A stretch of 64,000 bases of DNA from NCBI GenBank assembly GCA_050486545.1, contig JBJHDM010000002.1:56470-120469 (forward strand), written 5' to 3'. Positions within the stretch are counted from its first letter, which is position 1; each line of letters starts with the position of its first letter. The notes beneath the pieces are model-generated. The model was not told where the DNA came from, searched no databases, and saw nothing but the letters and a program-made list of their open reading frames with translations. Shown piece after piece: positions 43,026-51,075 of this stretch. The position numbers and the translations under genes were made by a program. This DNA is from DAOMNN01 sp050486545 (lineage in GTDB: Bacteria; Pseudomonadota; Gammaproteobacteria; Burkholderiales; Rhodocyclaceae).

Positions 43026-43774
43026 AGGATCAGTCTCCCTCCGGGCAGGCTGCCGGCCTGCTCGAGCCGTGCCACGGTCGGCAGCAGATCGAGGCCCGTG
43101 CGGGTCTTCAATTCGCGCGCCCGTTCCCGCATCCCGGACAGCGGGATCGAGACGGTCTCGCCTTCCGCGGCGATCGCGATGACGTTCCCGCTGTCGCAGG
43201 ACGGAAAGATCACGGCACGGTCCTCGAACGCCGTGAGGATACGTTCGGCACTGGCCTTGAACCCGCGGGAGCGCCCGAACAGGTTGACCGCCATCAGCCC
43301 CTGTTCGGACAGGCGCGACCGGAGGGCCTGATAGAACGGCAGCGTATCCAGTGCGCCGGCGCGTGCGTTGCGGTCGAAACCGTCGACCAGCACGTAATCG
43401 AAGCGGCGGTCGGATTCGAGCACGTAACGGGCCCCGTCGGCGATCTGGATCGTCAGGCGCGGACCTTCCTCAGGCAGCCGGAAGAACTGGCAGGCGGCCG
43501 CCACGACACGGGGTTCGATCTCGACGACGTGAAGGCGTGATTGCGGACAGTGGTGGTAGATGAAGCGGGTGAGCGATGCCGCGCCGAGGCCGATCAGCAG
43601 CACGTTCCGGGGCCAGTCACCGGCGTGGAGCAGCAGCCCCGCCATCATCTCGCGGGTGTAGGTCAGCTCCAGCGCATTCGGATTGCGCAGGCGCATCGCC
43701 CCCTGGATCCATTCCGAGCCGAAATGGAGGTAGCGCACCCCACCTTCTTCGCTGATGTCGATTGGGGTGGCCAT
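43022..43774 (-). CDS. Spermidine-synthase-like methyltransferase-fold protein
   Basis: The 250-residue protein has the spermidine synthase/class I methyltransferase fold: NVLLIGLGAASLTRFIYHHC (nucleotide-binding glycine loop), RLHVVEIEPRVVAAACQFF, and RFDYVLVDGFDRNARAGAL where true synthases have a catalytic Asp. The N-terminal beta domain (about 1-45, VRYLHFGSEWIQGAMRLRNP) matches the family. Without the full set of polyamine-binding residues I would not call it SpeE. It starts 2 bp after the mutS stop and overlaps the oxidoreductase gene, so it belongs to the suhB-mutS operon. Confidence 0.8.
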   Translation of the reverse strand: MATPIDISEEGGVRYLHFGSEWIQGAMRLRNPNALELTYTREMMAGLLLHAGDWPRNVLLIGLGAASLTRFIYHHCPQSRLHVVEIEPRVVAAACQFFRLPEEGPRLTIQIADGARYVLESDRRFDYVLVDGFDRNARAGALDTLPFYQALRSRLSEQGLMAVNLFGRSRGFKASAERILTAFEDRAVIFPSCDSGNVIAIAAEGETVSIPLSGMRERARELKTRTGLDLLPTVARLEQAGSLPGGRLIL

Positions 43775-43776
43775 GC

Positions 43777-46353
43777 TCAGTCGGCAAGACGCTTCAGTGC
43801 GTAGAGGTGTTCGAGTGCTTCGCGTGGTGAAAGGCGGTCCGGATCGAGTTCGCTCAGGGCGGTCAGGGCAGGGTGGGACAGGGGTTCGGGTTCGTTCGCG
43901 GGAACTTCCGCGAACAGGTCCGGCTGAGGTCCTGCCCCGATCTCGCGGTTCTCGAGCGCCCGCAGACGCCGCCTGGCATCGCGGATGACGGTTGCCGGCA
44001 CGCCTGCAAGCGCCGCGACCTCGATCCCGTAGCTCTGGCTCGCCGGACCTTCTTCGACGGCATGAAGGAAGACGATGCGGTGCCCGTGCTCCACGGCGTC
44101 CAGGTGCACGTTGGCACATTCCGGATAGTCGACGTTCAGGCGCGTCAGCTCGAAATAATGCGTCGCGAACAAGGTCAGGCAGCGATTCTTCTCGATCAGA
44201 TGGCGTGCGATCGCAAAGGCGAGGGCGAGGCCGTCGAAGGTCGAGGTGCCGCGGCCGATTTCGTCCATGAGCACGAGACTGCGCTCGGTCGCACCATGGA
44301 GGATGGCGGAGGCTTCGGTCATTTCGACCATGAAGGTGGAACGGCCGGAGGCTAGGTCGTCCGAAGCTCCGATGCGGGTGAAGATCGCGTCGAGTGGTCC
44401 GATTCGCGCGGATCGCGCGGGAACGAAGCTGCCGGCATGGGCGAGCAGTGCGATCAGGGCGACCTGCCGCATGAAGGTCGACTTGCCGCCCATGTTAGGA
44501 CCGGTGATCAGCAGCATGCGGCGGGTCGAAGCCAGTCTGCAGTCGTTCGATATGAAGGTCTCGACCTGGCGTTCGACGACGGGATGCCGGCCATCCTCGA
44601 TCTCCAGTCCCGGCTGGTCGACGAAACGGGGGCAGACGTAGCCGTGACGATGCGCAGCCTCGGCCATTGCCGCCAGGCCGTCCAGCGTGGCCAGGGCACG
44701 GGCGATACGCTGCAGGACCGGGATATAGGCTGCCAGCGTCGCCAGAACCTGCTCATAGAGGATCTTCTCGCGCGCCAGGGCGCGCTCCTGTGCCGACAGG
44801 GCCTTGTCCTCGAACGCCTTCAGTTCGGGCGTGATGAAGCGCTCCGCATTCTTCAGGGTCTGACGGCGCCGATAGTCGTCCGGTACGTGATCGGCGCTGC
44901 TGCGTCCGACCTCGATGTAGAACCCGTGAACACGATTGAACTCGACCTTGAGCCCCGGAATCCCGGTACGTTCGCGTTCGCGTGCCTCGAGCGCCATCAG
45001 GAATTCGCCGCAGTTGTCCTGGATGCCGCGCAACTCGTCCAGGTCCGGATCGTAGCCGCTTGCGATGACCCCGCCGTCGCGCACGGCGGCAGACGGTTCA
45101 GGTGCGATCGAACGGTCGAGCAGCGCCTTGGTATCGTCGGGGCAGGCCAGCGCGGATACCAGTTCCGCGAGCAGGCCAGCCCGGGCGTCGTCGGCCAGGG
45201 CACACAGGACGGGCAGGCAGGCCAGACTGTCCCGCAGCGCGGCCAGATCGCGCGGACGAGCGCTTCTGAGCGCGATCCGCGCGGTGATCCGGTCGATATC
45301 GGCGATCCCCTTGAGGGCCGCGCGCAGTTCCCCGAGCAGGCGCGCGTCGCCCTCGCCGATCATCTCGGCCAGCACCTCGTGTCGGCGGGCGGCCGCGGCG
45401 CGCTCGCGCAGCGGGTGATGAAGCGCGTGCCGCAGCCACCTTGCCCCCATGCTGGTCACGCTGTGGTCGAGCAGGGACAGCAGCGTCGGCGAGGATTCTC
45501 CGCGCAGGGTTTCCGTCAACTCGAGGTTGCGACGGGTCGCGGCATCCAGACGGAGAAATTCCGACTCGTGCTCGACCGTCAGCCCGGTCACATGTTCGAG
45601 TGCGTGGCGTTGCGTGCCGTGGGCGTACTCGAGCAGCGCGCCGGCCGCCGCGACCGCCACGCCGAGCCCTTCCGCAGCGAAACCGGCCAGGTCGCGGGTG
45701 CCGAAATGACCGCACAGCGTGCGGTGGGCGGCCTCCCGGTCGAACTGCCATTCCGGCAGCCGACGCAGTACCGGCGACAGGGTTTCGAGCAGTGGCAGGG
45801 TCAGGCCGTCCGGGATCAGGACCTCGGCCGGCCGCAAGCGCTCGAACTCGTTCTGTAGCCGATCGGACGGGCATTCCAGCACGCGCAGATCGCCGTTGGC
45901 GAGGTTCAGCCAGGCCAGGCCCAGCACGCCTCGCCTCAGCGTGGCCGCGAGCAACAGCGAATCCCTGCGATCGTCCAGCAGTGCCGCATCGGTGAGCGTG
46001 CCCGGGGTGACGATCCGGCTGACCGCCCGTTCCATCGGACCCTTCGTCGCCCCGGGCTCACCGACCTGCTCGGCGATGACCACGGATTCACCGAGGCGCA
46101 CGAGGCGGGCGAGATACTGTTCGACCGCATGAAACGGCACGCCGGCCATCTTGATCGGTTGGCCGGCCGATTGCCCGCGCGTCGTCAGCGTGATGTCGAG
46201 CAGGCGCGCTGCCTTCTCCGCATCCTCGAAGAACAGCTCGTAGAAATCCCCCATCCGGTAGAACAGAAGCGTGTCCGGGTACTTCGCCTTGATCCCGAGA
46301 TACTGCTGCATCATCGGGGTATGACCGGCGGCTGCGTGCGGCTCGATGCTCAT
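43777..46353 (-). CDS. mutS: DNA mismatch repair protein MutS
   Basis: MutS recognises base mismatches and starts methyl-directed repair. The 858-residue length is standard. The mismatch-binding domain I begins YPDTLLFYRMGDFYELFFED, with the Phe-x-Glu wedge (FYELF). Connector, lever and clamp domains follow, and the ATPase has LLITGPNMGGKSTFMRQVAL (Walker A), ASDDLASGRSTFMVEMTEAS and LVLMDEIGRGTSTFDGLALA. The helix-turn-helix end contains SYGIEVAALAGVP. It follows suhB by 31 bp. Confidence 0.97.
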   Translation of the reverse strand: MSIEPHAAAGHTPMMQQYLGIKAKYPDTLLFYRMGDFYELFFEDAEKAARLLDITLTTRGQSAGQPIKMAGVPFHAVEQYLARLVRLGESVVIAEQVGEPGATKGPMERAVSRIVTPGTLTDAALLDDRRDSLLLAATLRRGVLGLAWLNLANGDLRVLECPSDRLQNEFERLRPAEVLIPDGLTLPLLETLSPVLRRLPEWQFDREAAHRTLCGHFGTRDLAGFAAEGLGVAVAAAGALLEYAHGTQRHALEHVTGLTVEHESEFLRLDAATRRNLELTETLRGESSPTLLSLLDHSVTSMGARWLRHALHHPLRERAAAARRHEVLAEMIGEGDARLLGELRAALKGIADIDRITARIALRSARPRDLAALRDSLACLPVLCALADDARAGLLAELVSALACPDDTKALLDRSIAPEPSAAVRDGGVIASGYDPDLDELRGIQDNCGEFLMALEARERERTGIPGLKVEFNRVHGFYIEVGRSSADHVPDDYRRRQTLKNAERFITPELKAFEDKALSAQERALAREKILYEQVLATLAAYIPVLQRIARALATLDGLAAMAEAAHRHGYVCPRFVDQPGLEIEDGRHPVVERQVETFISNDCRLASTRRMLLITGPNMGGKSTFMRQVALIALLAHAGSFVPARSARIGPLDAIFTRIGASDDLASGRSTFMVEMTEASAILHGATERSLVLMDEIGRGTSTFDGLALAFAIARHLIEKNRCLTLFATHYFELTRLNVDYPECANVHLDAVEHGHRIVFLHAVEEGPASQSYGIEVAALAGVPATVIRDARRRLRALENREIGAGPQPDLFAEVPANEPEPLSHPALTALSELDPDRLSPREALEHLYALKRLAD

Positions 46354-46384
46354 CGTCGATCGCGCTCGGGACGGGGCGGGGGTT

Positions 46385-47182
46385 TCAGACCCGCAGGTCC
46401 GCCGGAAGGTGCGACTGGACCACCGGCAGCAACTGGGCGAAGACCTTCGGTGCGCCGGCCACCACGTTGCCCGAGGCGAGAAAATCCGATTCCCCTGCGA
46501 GGTCGGAGACCAGGCCCCCGGCTTCCTGGATGAGCAGGGTCCCCGCGGCCATGTCCCAGGGCTTGAGGCCGAACTCCCAGAATCCGTCCAGGCGTCCGCT
46601 TGCCACGTAGGCCAGGTCGAGTGCTGCCGCGCCGGGACGCCGGATGCCGGCGGTCTTCTGCGTCAGCTCGCGGAAAATGGCCAGATACGGCTCGACATGG
46701 TCGAACTCGCGAAACGGGAAGCCCGTGCCGACGAGCGACTCGTTCAGACGGGTCCGCTTGCTCACCCGGATCCGCCGGTCGTTCAGAAAGGCACCGGCTC
46801 CCTTGGTCGCCGTGAACAGCTCGTTGCGCGTCGGATCGAACACGACGGCCTGCTCGAGCACGCCGTTGCGGGCGAGTGCGATCGAGATCGCGTACTGGGG
46901 AAACCCGTGGATGAAGTTGGTCGTGCCGTCCAGCGGGTCGATGATCCACTGGTATTCGCCCTGGCCGGTCTCGCCCGACTCCTCTGCTAGAATGCCGTGC
47001 TGCGGGTAGGTCTCGCGGAGCACGTCGATGATCGCGGCTTCGGCGGCGCGGTCGATCTCGGTCACGAAGTCGTTCGGCGACTTGGACTGGACCGCGACGA
47101 GTTCGAGTTGCAGCGAGGCGCGGTTGATGATGCTTGCGGCTCGCCGGGCGGCCTTCACCGCAATGTTCAGTGTGGGGTGCAT
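46385..47182 (-). CDS. suhB: Inositol monophosphatase family protein SuhB
   Basis: The 265-residue Mg-dependent phosphatase has the family motifs NDFVTEIDRAAEAAIIDVL, GILAEESGETGQGEYQWIID, DPLDGTTNFIHGFP and LKPWDMAAGTLLIQEAGGLV. In E. coli SuhB also binds RNA polymerase as part of the rRNA antitermination complex. Its neighbour in the other direction is trmJ, which begins the trmJ-cysE-isc region; suhB next to trmJ/iscR is a common gammaproteobacterial arrangement. Confidence 0.95.
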   Translation of the reverse strand: MHPTLNIAVKAARRAASIINRASLQLELVAVQSKSPNDFVTEIDRAAEAAIIDVLRETYPQHGILAEESGETGQGEYQWIIDPLDGTTNFIHGFPQYAISIALARNGVLEQAVVFDPTRNELFTATKGAGAFLNDRRIRVSKRTRLNESLVGTGFPFREFDHVEPYLAIFRELTQKTAGIRRPGAAALDLAYVASGRLDGFWEFGLKPWDMAAGTLLIQEAGGLVSDLAGESDFLASGNVVAGAPKVFAQLLPVVQSHLPADLRV

Positions 47183-47360
47183 GGATCTGGTCTCGATGTC
47201 GGAGCGCCGCTCGTCGGGGCGCTGCGCTGAAGTGAACGCGAAAAACGCATGATTTTAACCCAGATCCGTTGGGCGAACCTGGCCGGTCACGCAACCGACA
47301 CGGCAATCGCACACACAGCCATCATGGCGATCGCTGCAATAGCACAGGCGGCGGCTCAGT

Positions 47361-47513
47361 GCGTAGGGTGGATTCGCGCCGAAGGCGCAATCCACCAATG
47401 TGCGCATCGAGCGCACGGCGATCGGGCAACGAACCGGTGAAGGCCGTAGAAATCCGACGTACGCCGGTTTCCGAGCGCCGATTGGCGGCTTGCTTCGCGA
47501 AGCCGCCCTACGC
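47361..47513. repeat. 153-bp inverted hairpin doublet (REP/MITE-like)
   Basis: The 475-bp gap between suhB and trmJ contains an element bounded by perfect 8-bp inverted ends GCGTAGGG (47361-47368) and CCCTACGC (47506-47513). Just inside each end is a hairpin: GGTGGATT...AATCCACC with inner GCGCC-GAA-GGCGC (47367-47396), and GGCGGCTT...AAGCCGCC (47484-47507). A third, GTGCGC-ATCGA-GCGCAC, is at 47400-47416. Two REP-like units in opposite orientation would give this layout. The rest of the gap (47183-47360 and 47514-47657) shows nothing I can name apart from the likely suhB and trmJ leader regions. Confidence 0.6.
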
Positions 47514-47657
47514 GTTTTGCGTACACGATTGCCATGACGCGATCGATGCATCGATTTCCGGGTCTCCGAATACCCGCCCGAGAACCTGTCTGCGCGTCCC
47601 CCTTCTTGCATGCCCCAGCGGTCGTCGGCCGGTCTGCTTGTCGGCTGGAGAATTCTC

Positions 47658-48386
47658 ATGAGTGCATCGTCCGCCTTCGGGCGCCTCCGTATCGTCCTGA
47701 GCCGAACTTCCCATCCGGGGAACATCGGCGCCGCCGCACGTGCGATGAAGACCATGGGGCTGGGCCGCCTCGTTCTGGTCACCCCCTCGTCGTTTCCCGA
47801 TCCGGTTGCGCAGGCGCGGGCATCCGGGGCCGACGACATCCTGGAAAAGGCGTGCGTGGTTGCTTCCCTCGAGGAGGCCCTCGAAGGCACGGTGTTTTCG
47901 GCGGCGGTCACCGGACGGCGCCGCGAATGGTCGGTGCCGCCCCGGACCGTGCGCGAAGCGATGCCCGAACTCCTCGCCGCTGCGGCGCAAGGGGAGGTGG
48001 CCCTGGTGTTCGGAACGGAAACCAGTGGACTGACCAACGAGGAAGTTTCGCTGTGCACCTGTCCGGTCACGATCCCGGCCGATCCTGCCTTTCCGTCCCT
48101 CAACCTCGGCGCGGCAGTGCAGATTCTGTGCTACGAAGCTCGAATGGCCTTGCTGAATCCCGTGTCGGCGGAGGCGCCGGCTGGAGAGTTGGCGACCTTC
48201 GAGGAAATCGAGGGTTTTCACCGTCATCTGCTCGATGCGATGACGGCCAGCGGCTTCTACGACCCGAATAATCCGAAACGACTGCTCCCGCGCGTGCGCC
48301 GACTGTTCGGACGCGTGCGGCTCGAGCGCGAGGAGATCAACATTCTCCGTGGCATTCTTGGTGCACTCGAGCGCAAACCTGATTAA
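47658..48386 (+). CDS. trmJ: tRNA (cytidine/uridine-32-2'-O)-methyltransferase TrmJ
   Basis: TrmJ methylates the ribose of nucleotide 32 in the anticodon loop of several tRNAs. The 242-residue SPOUT enzyme has RLRIVLSRTSHPGNIGAAAR, LALVFGTETSGLTNEE-type motif 2 (VALVFGTETSGLTNEEVSLC) and motif 3 PSLNLGAAVQILCYEAR. The C-terminal extension with LLPRVRRLFGRVRLEREEIN is typical of TrmJ rather than TrmL. The ATG at 47658 has GGAG 7 nt upstream; an earlier in-frame ATG at 47610 lacks support. The stop codon lies inside a putative IscR operator for cysE. Confidence 0.94.
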   Translation: MSASSAFGRLRIVLSRTSHPGNIGAAARAMKTMGLGRLVLVTPSSFPDPVAQARASGADDILEKACVVASLEEALEGTVFSAAVTGRRREWSVPPRTVREAMPELLAAAAQGEVALVFGTETSGLTNEEVSLCTCPVTIPADPAFPSLNLGAAVQILCYEARMALLNPVSAEAPAGELATFEEIEGFHRHLLDAMTASGFYDPNNPKRLLPRVRRLFGRVRLEREEINILRGILGALERKPD

Positions 48387-48399
48387 AATAGTCAGGTAT
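48375..48399. promoter_or_regulatory. Putative IscR type-1 operator upstream of cysE
   Basis: The half sites read AAACCTGATTA and TAGTCAGGTAT with AAA between them. Against the E. coli type-1 consensus (ATASYYGACTR, three A/T, YAGTCRRSTAT) 23 of 25 positions agree. The site spans the trmJ stop codon and ends on a possible -10 box TATAGT (48397-48402), 32 bp before the cysE ATG. Position over the core promoter implies repression by [2Fe-2S]-IscR. Confidence 0.6.
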
Positions 48400-48433
48400 A
48401 GTCCACCGCAATATTCATCTGGAGAACGCCCCG

Positions 48434-49201
48434 ATGTTCAGCCGTCTGCGTGAAGATCTTGCCAGCGTGCAGGAGCGCGACCCCGCCGCGCGATCGACAT
48501 GGGAAGTGCTGACCTGTTATCCGGGAGTACACGCGCTGGTCTTTCATCGTCTGGCTCATTGCGCATGGAAGCGCGGACTTTACTGGATCGCGCGCTTCAT
48601 CAGCCACCTAGGGCGCTTCTTCACCGGGATCGAGATTCACCCCGGGGCGACCATCGGACGCCGGGTATTCATCGACCACGGGATGGGCGTCGTCGTCGGA
48701 GAGACGGCCGAGATCGGCGACGATTGCACGATCTACCAGGGCGTGACGCTGGGGGGCACCTCGCTGTATCGCGGGGAGAAGCGGCACCCGACCCTCGGCA
48801 AGGGCGTGGTCGTCGGTGCGGGCGCCAAGGTGCTCGGTGGTTTCAAGGTCGGGGACGGCGCCCGCATCGGCTCCAATGCGGTCGTCGTCAAGCCGGTGCC
48901 GGACGGAGCCACCGCCGTCGGCAATCCGGCTCGTATTCTCGAATCCGACCGGAACGGGGCACAGGACCAGGCCCGTCAGAAGAAGGCCGAGGAAATGGGC
49001 TTTTCCGCCTACGGGGTGACGCGGCAGATGGACGATCCCCTGTCGAAGGCGCTGCATGGATTGCTCGATCACGCCGTCGAGACCGACCGTCGCATCGAGG
49101 TTCTGATCGAACGACTGGAGAAGGCCGGCATGCATCTGGACGAAGCGATCGAAAAGACCGACGAGTTCGATCCTCAAAGGCTGTCGAAGATGGTCGACTG
49201 A
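48434..49201 (+). CDS. cysE: Serine O-acetyltransferase CysE
   Basis: CysE makes O-acetylserine, the precursor for cysteine. The 255-residue protein has the N-terminal helical domain (FSRLREDLASVQERDPAARS, LTCYPGVHALVFHRLAHCAW) and the hexapeptide left-handed helix with ASLIARFISHLGRFFTG-like GRFFTGIEIHPGATIGRRVF, IDHGMGVVVGETAEIGDDCT and GAKVLGGFKVGDGARIGSNA. The C-terminal tail is longer than in E. coli. GGAGAA lies 7 nt before the ATG. It sits directly before the isc operon, whose desulfurases consume cysteine. Confidence 0.95.
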   Translation: MFSRLREDLASVQERDPAARSTWEVLTCYPGVHALVFHRLAHCAWKRGLYWIARFISHLGRFFTGIEIHPGATIGRRVFIDHGMGVVVGETAEIGDDCTIYQGVTLGGTSLYRGEKRHPTLGKGVVVGAGAKVLGGFKVGDGARIGSNAVVVKPVPDGATAVGNPARILESDRNGAQDQARQKKAEEMGFSAYGVTRQMDDPLSKALHGLLDHAVETDRRIEVLIERLEKAGMHLDEAIEKTDEFDPQRLSKMVD

Positions 49202-49306
49202 ACGCGACGCGTGCGCCGGTTCCGGAGGAATTTCCAGGCCCTTCGACAGGGGGCGGCTGGTCGGCAGGAAATATCCCTCCTCCAGTCGGGGACTCTCCCC
49301 ATCGGA

Positions 49307-49359
49307 GTAGTTGACCGGATTTGTCGGGAACCGTATAGTCGAGTGAAAAGTTCGGGTAT
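49307..49359 (+). promoter_or_regulatory. iscR promoter with two adjacent IscR type-1 operators
   Basis: A sigma-70 promoter with TTGACC (49311-49316), a 17-bp spacer and TATAGT (49334-49339) lies 57 bp before the iscR ATG. Operator 1 (49307-49331, GTAGTTGACCG...TGTCGGGAAC) matches the IscR type-1 consensus at 19 of 25 positions and covers the -35 box. Operator 2 (49335-49359, ATAGTCGAGTG...GTTCGGGTAT) matches at 21 of 25 and covers the -10 box and start site. Their centres are 28 bp apart, nearly three helical turns. Confidence 0.75.
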
Positions 49360-49395
49360 TCTCGAAGCACATTTCCGCTGCGTGAGGAAAGCATC

Positions 49396-49878
49396 ATGAG
49401 ACTGACCACCAAGGGACGATTCGCGGTAACGGCAATGATCGATCTGGCGGCACGCGATGCCGACGGGCCGGTGACGCTTGCCGGCATCGCCGACCGGCAG
49501 AAGATTTCGCTGTCGTATCTCGAGCAATTGTTCGGGAAGTTGCGACGGTACAAGCTGGTGAGCAGCGTGCGCGGGCCGGGCGGCGGGTATCGGCTGGCTC
49601 GGGACATGGACCGGATCACCGTTGCCGACATCATCATCGCCGTCGACGAGCCGCTCGACGCGACCCAATGCGGCGGCAAGCAGAATTGCCATGACGAGCA
49701 TCGCTGCATGACCCACGACCTGTGGGCCAACCTGAACAAGCGCATGTACGAGTATCTGGATTCGGTGACGCTGGGGGCACTGGTCAACCAGCGCGTGAAA
49801 CCCGAATCGGACATGAGCGTGCTCAAGGACGTTCGCCGTCGGGCCACGATCTCGCTGCGCGAAACGGCCGTGGCCTGA
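49396..49878 (+). CDS. iscR: Fe-S cluster regulator IscR
   Basis: IscR is an Rrf2-family repressor whose [2Fe-2S] form shuts off the isc operon when clusters are plentiful. The 160-residue product has the winged helix MRLTTKGRFAVTAMIDLAAR with DNA-reading YLEQLFGKLRRYKLVSSVRG and GGGYRLARD. The cluster ligands Cys92, Cys98, Cys104 and His107 (QCGGKQNCHDEHRCMTHDLW) have exactly the E. coli numbering. GAGGAA lies before the ATG. It begins the operon and is preceded by its own likely operators. Confidence 0.96.
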   Translation: MRLTTKGRFAVTAMIDLAARDADGPVTLAGIADRQKISLSYLEQLFGKLRRYKLVSSVRGPGGGYRLARDMDRITVADIIIAVDEPLDATQCGGKQNCHDEHRCMTHDLWANLNKRMYEYLDSVTLGALVNQRVKPESDMSVLKDVRRRATISLRETAVA

Positions 49879-49894
49879 CCTCGGAGCCATTGCG

Positions 49895-51043
49895 ATGTTC
49901 GCCCCTGTCTATCTCGACTGGAATGCGACGACACCGCTTCATCCGTCGGTACGCGAAGCGATGCTGCCCTGGCTCGACACGAGATTCGGCAATGCATCCA
50001 GCCGTCACGAGTACGGAAGGCAGGCGCGTGCGGCAATCGACGAAGCGCGTGCGCGGGTCGCGGCAGCGGTCGGCGCGCATCCCACCGAGGTCGTCTTCAC
50101 GAGCGGCGGCTCGGAAGCGAACAATCTGTTCATCAAGGGCGCGGCCGCCTGGTTGAAGCCTGCTCTGGTGGCCATCAGCGCGATCGAACACCCCTGCGTG
50201 CGCGAGCCGGCACGACAACTGGTGCGCGGCGGCTGGACCCTGCACGAGATCGCAGTGGATGCCGCCGGGCGGGTCGACGAGATCGACTGGTGCGCGACGC
50301 TCGAGCGTCGCCCCACGCTGGTCTCGGTGATGCTTGCGAACAACGAGACCGGCGTACTGCAGGATGTTGCGGCCATGGCCGCCGATGCCAGGCAGGCCGG
50401 CGCGTTCTTGCATACCGATGCGGTCCAGGCCCTGGGCAAGATGGCAGTGGATTTCCGCCGACTCGGCGTACATGCGATGACGCTCTCTGCGCACAAGGTC
50501 GGCGGACCGCTCGGTGCGGGGGCGCTCGTTCTCGACAAGCGGCTCGAACTTGCCCCCCTGATTGCCGGCGGGGGACAGGAGCGGGGTTTGCGCTCCGGAA
50601 CCGAGAACGTCGCCGCAATCGTTGGATTCGGCGTGGCCTGCGAACTGGCCGTGGCGGCTCATGAAGACGAAGCGGAGCGGCTGCGCCGCCTGCAGGCCGA
50701 GATCGAGACCGTGCTGGTGGACTGCGGCGCACGGATCTTCTCGGACGGGGCCCCACGCCTGCCGAACACGACTTTTTTCGCACTTCCCGGGCTGGACGGA
50801 GAGACGTTGGTCGCCAAGCTCGACCGTGCCGGATTCGCCTGCGCGAGCGGTTCGGCCTGTTCGAGTGCGAATCCCGAACCGTCGCATACGCTGCTGTCGA
50901 TGGGCGTCGCCCCAGATCTCGCACGCAACGCCGTTCGCGTCAGCCTGGGACGGACGACTACGACAAATGATATAAGCTCCTTCCTCGCCGCATTCGAGAA
51001 GGTGACGAAGACCTTGAAGAACCTGACCGCAATGGCCGTCTGA
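49895..51043 (+). CDS. Second cysteine desulfurase (NifS/IscS-like) between iscR and iscS
   Basis: This 382-residue PLP enzyme takes sulfur from cysteine. It begins PVYLDWNATTPLHPSVREAM and keeps all key residues: His99 (SAIEHPCV), Lys201 that binds PLP (LSAHKVGGPLG) and the persulfide Cys322 in SGSACSSANPEPSHTLL. It differs clearly from the following IscS: the loop before and after the Cys resembles NifS/IscS2 proteins, and the C-terminal 15-20 residues that bind IscU in IscS are unlike (FEKVTKTLKNLTAMAV). It is placed 16 bp after iscR and 32 bp before iscS, so it is controlled by IscR. It may serve another acceptor, such as tRNA thiolation. Confidence 0.9.
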   Translation: MFAPVYLDWNATTPLHPSVREAMLPWLDTRFGNASSRHEYGRQARAAIDEARARVAAAVGAHPTEVVFTSGGSEANNLFIKGAAAWLKPALVAISAIEHPCVREPARQLVRGGWTLHEIAVDAAGRVDEIDWCATLERRPTLVSVMLANNETGVLQDVAAMAADARQAGAFLHTDAVQALGKMAVDFRRLGVHAMTLSAHKVGGPLGAGALVLDKRLELAPLIAGGGQERGLRSGTENVAAIVGFGVACELAVAAHEDEAERLRRLQAEIETVLVDCGARIFSDGAPRLPNTTFFALPGLDGETLVAKLDRAGFACASGSACSSANPEPSHTLLSMGVAPDLARNAVRVSLGRTTTTNDISSFLAAFEKVTKTLKNLTAMAV

Positions 51044-51075
51044 CGGCAAGAATCAAAGCTCAACGGAGACATGCA

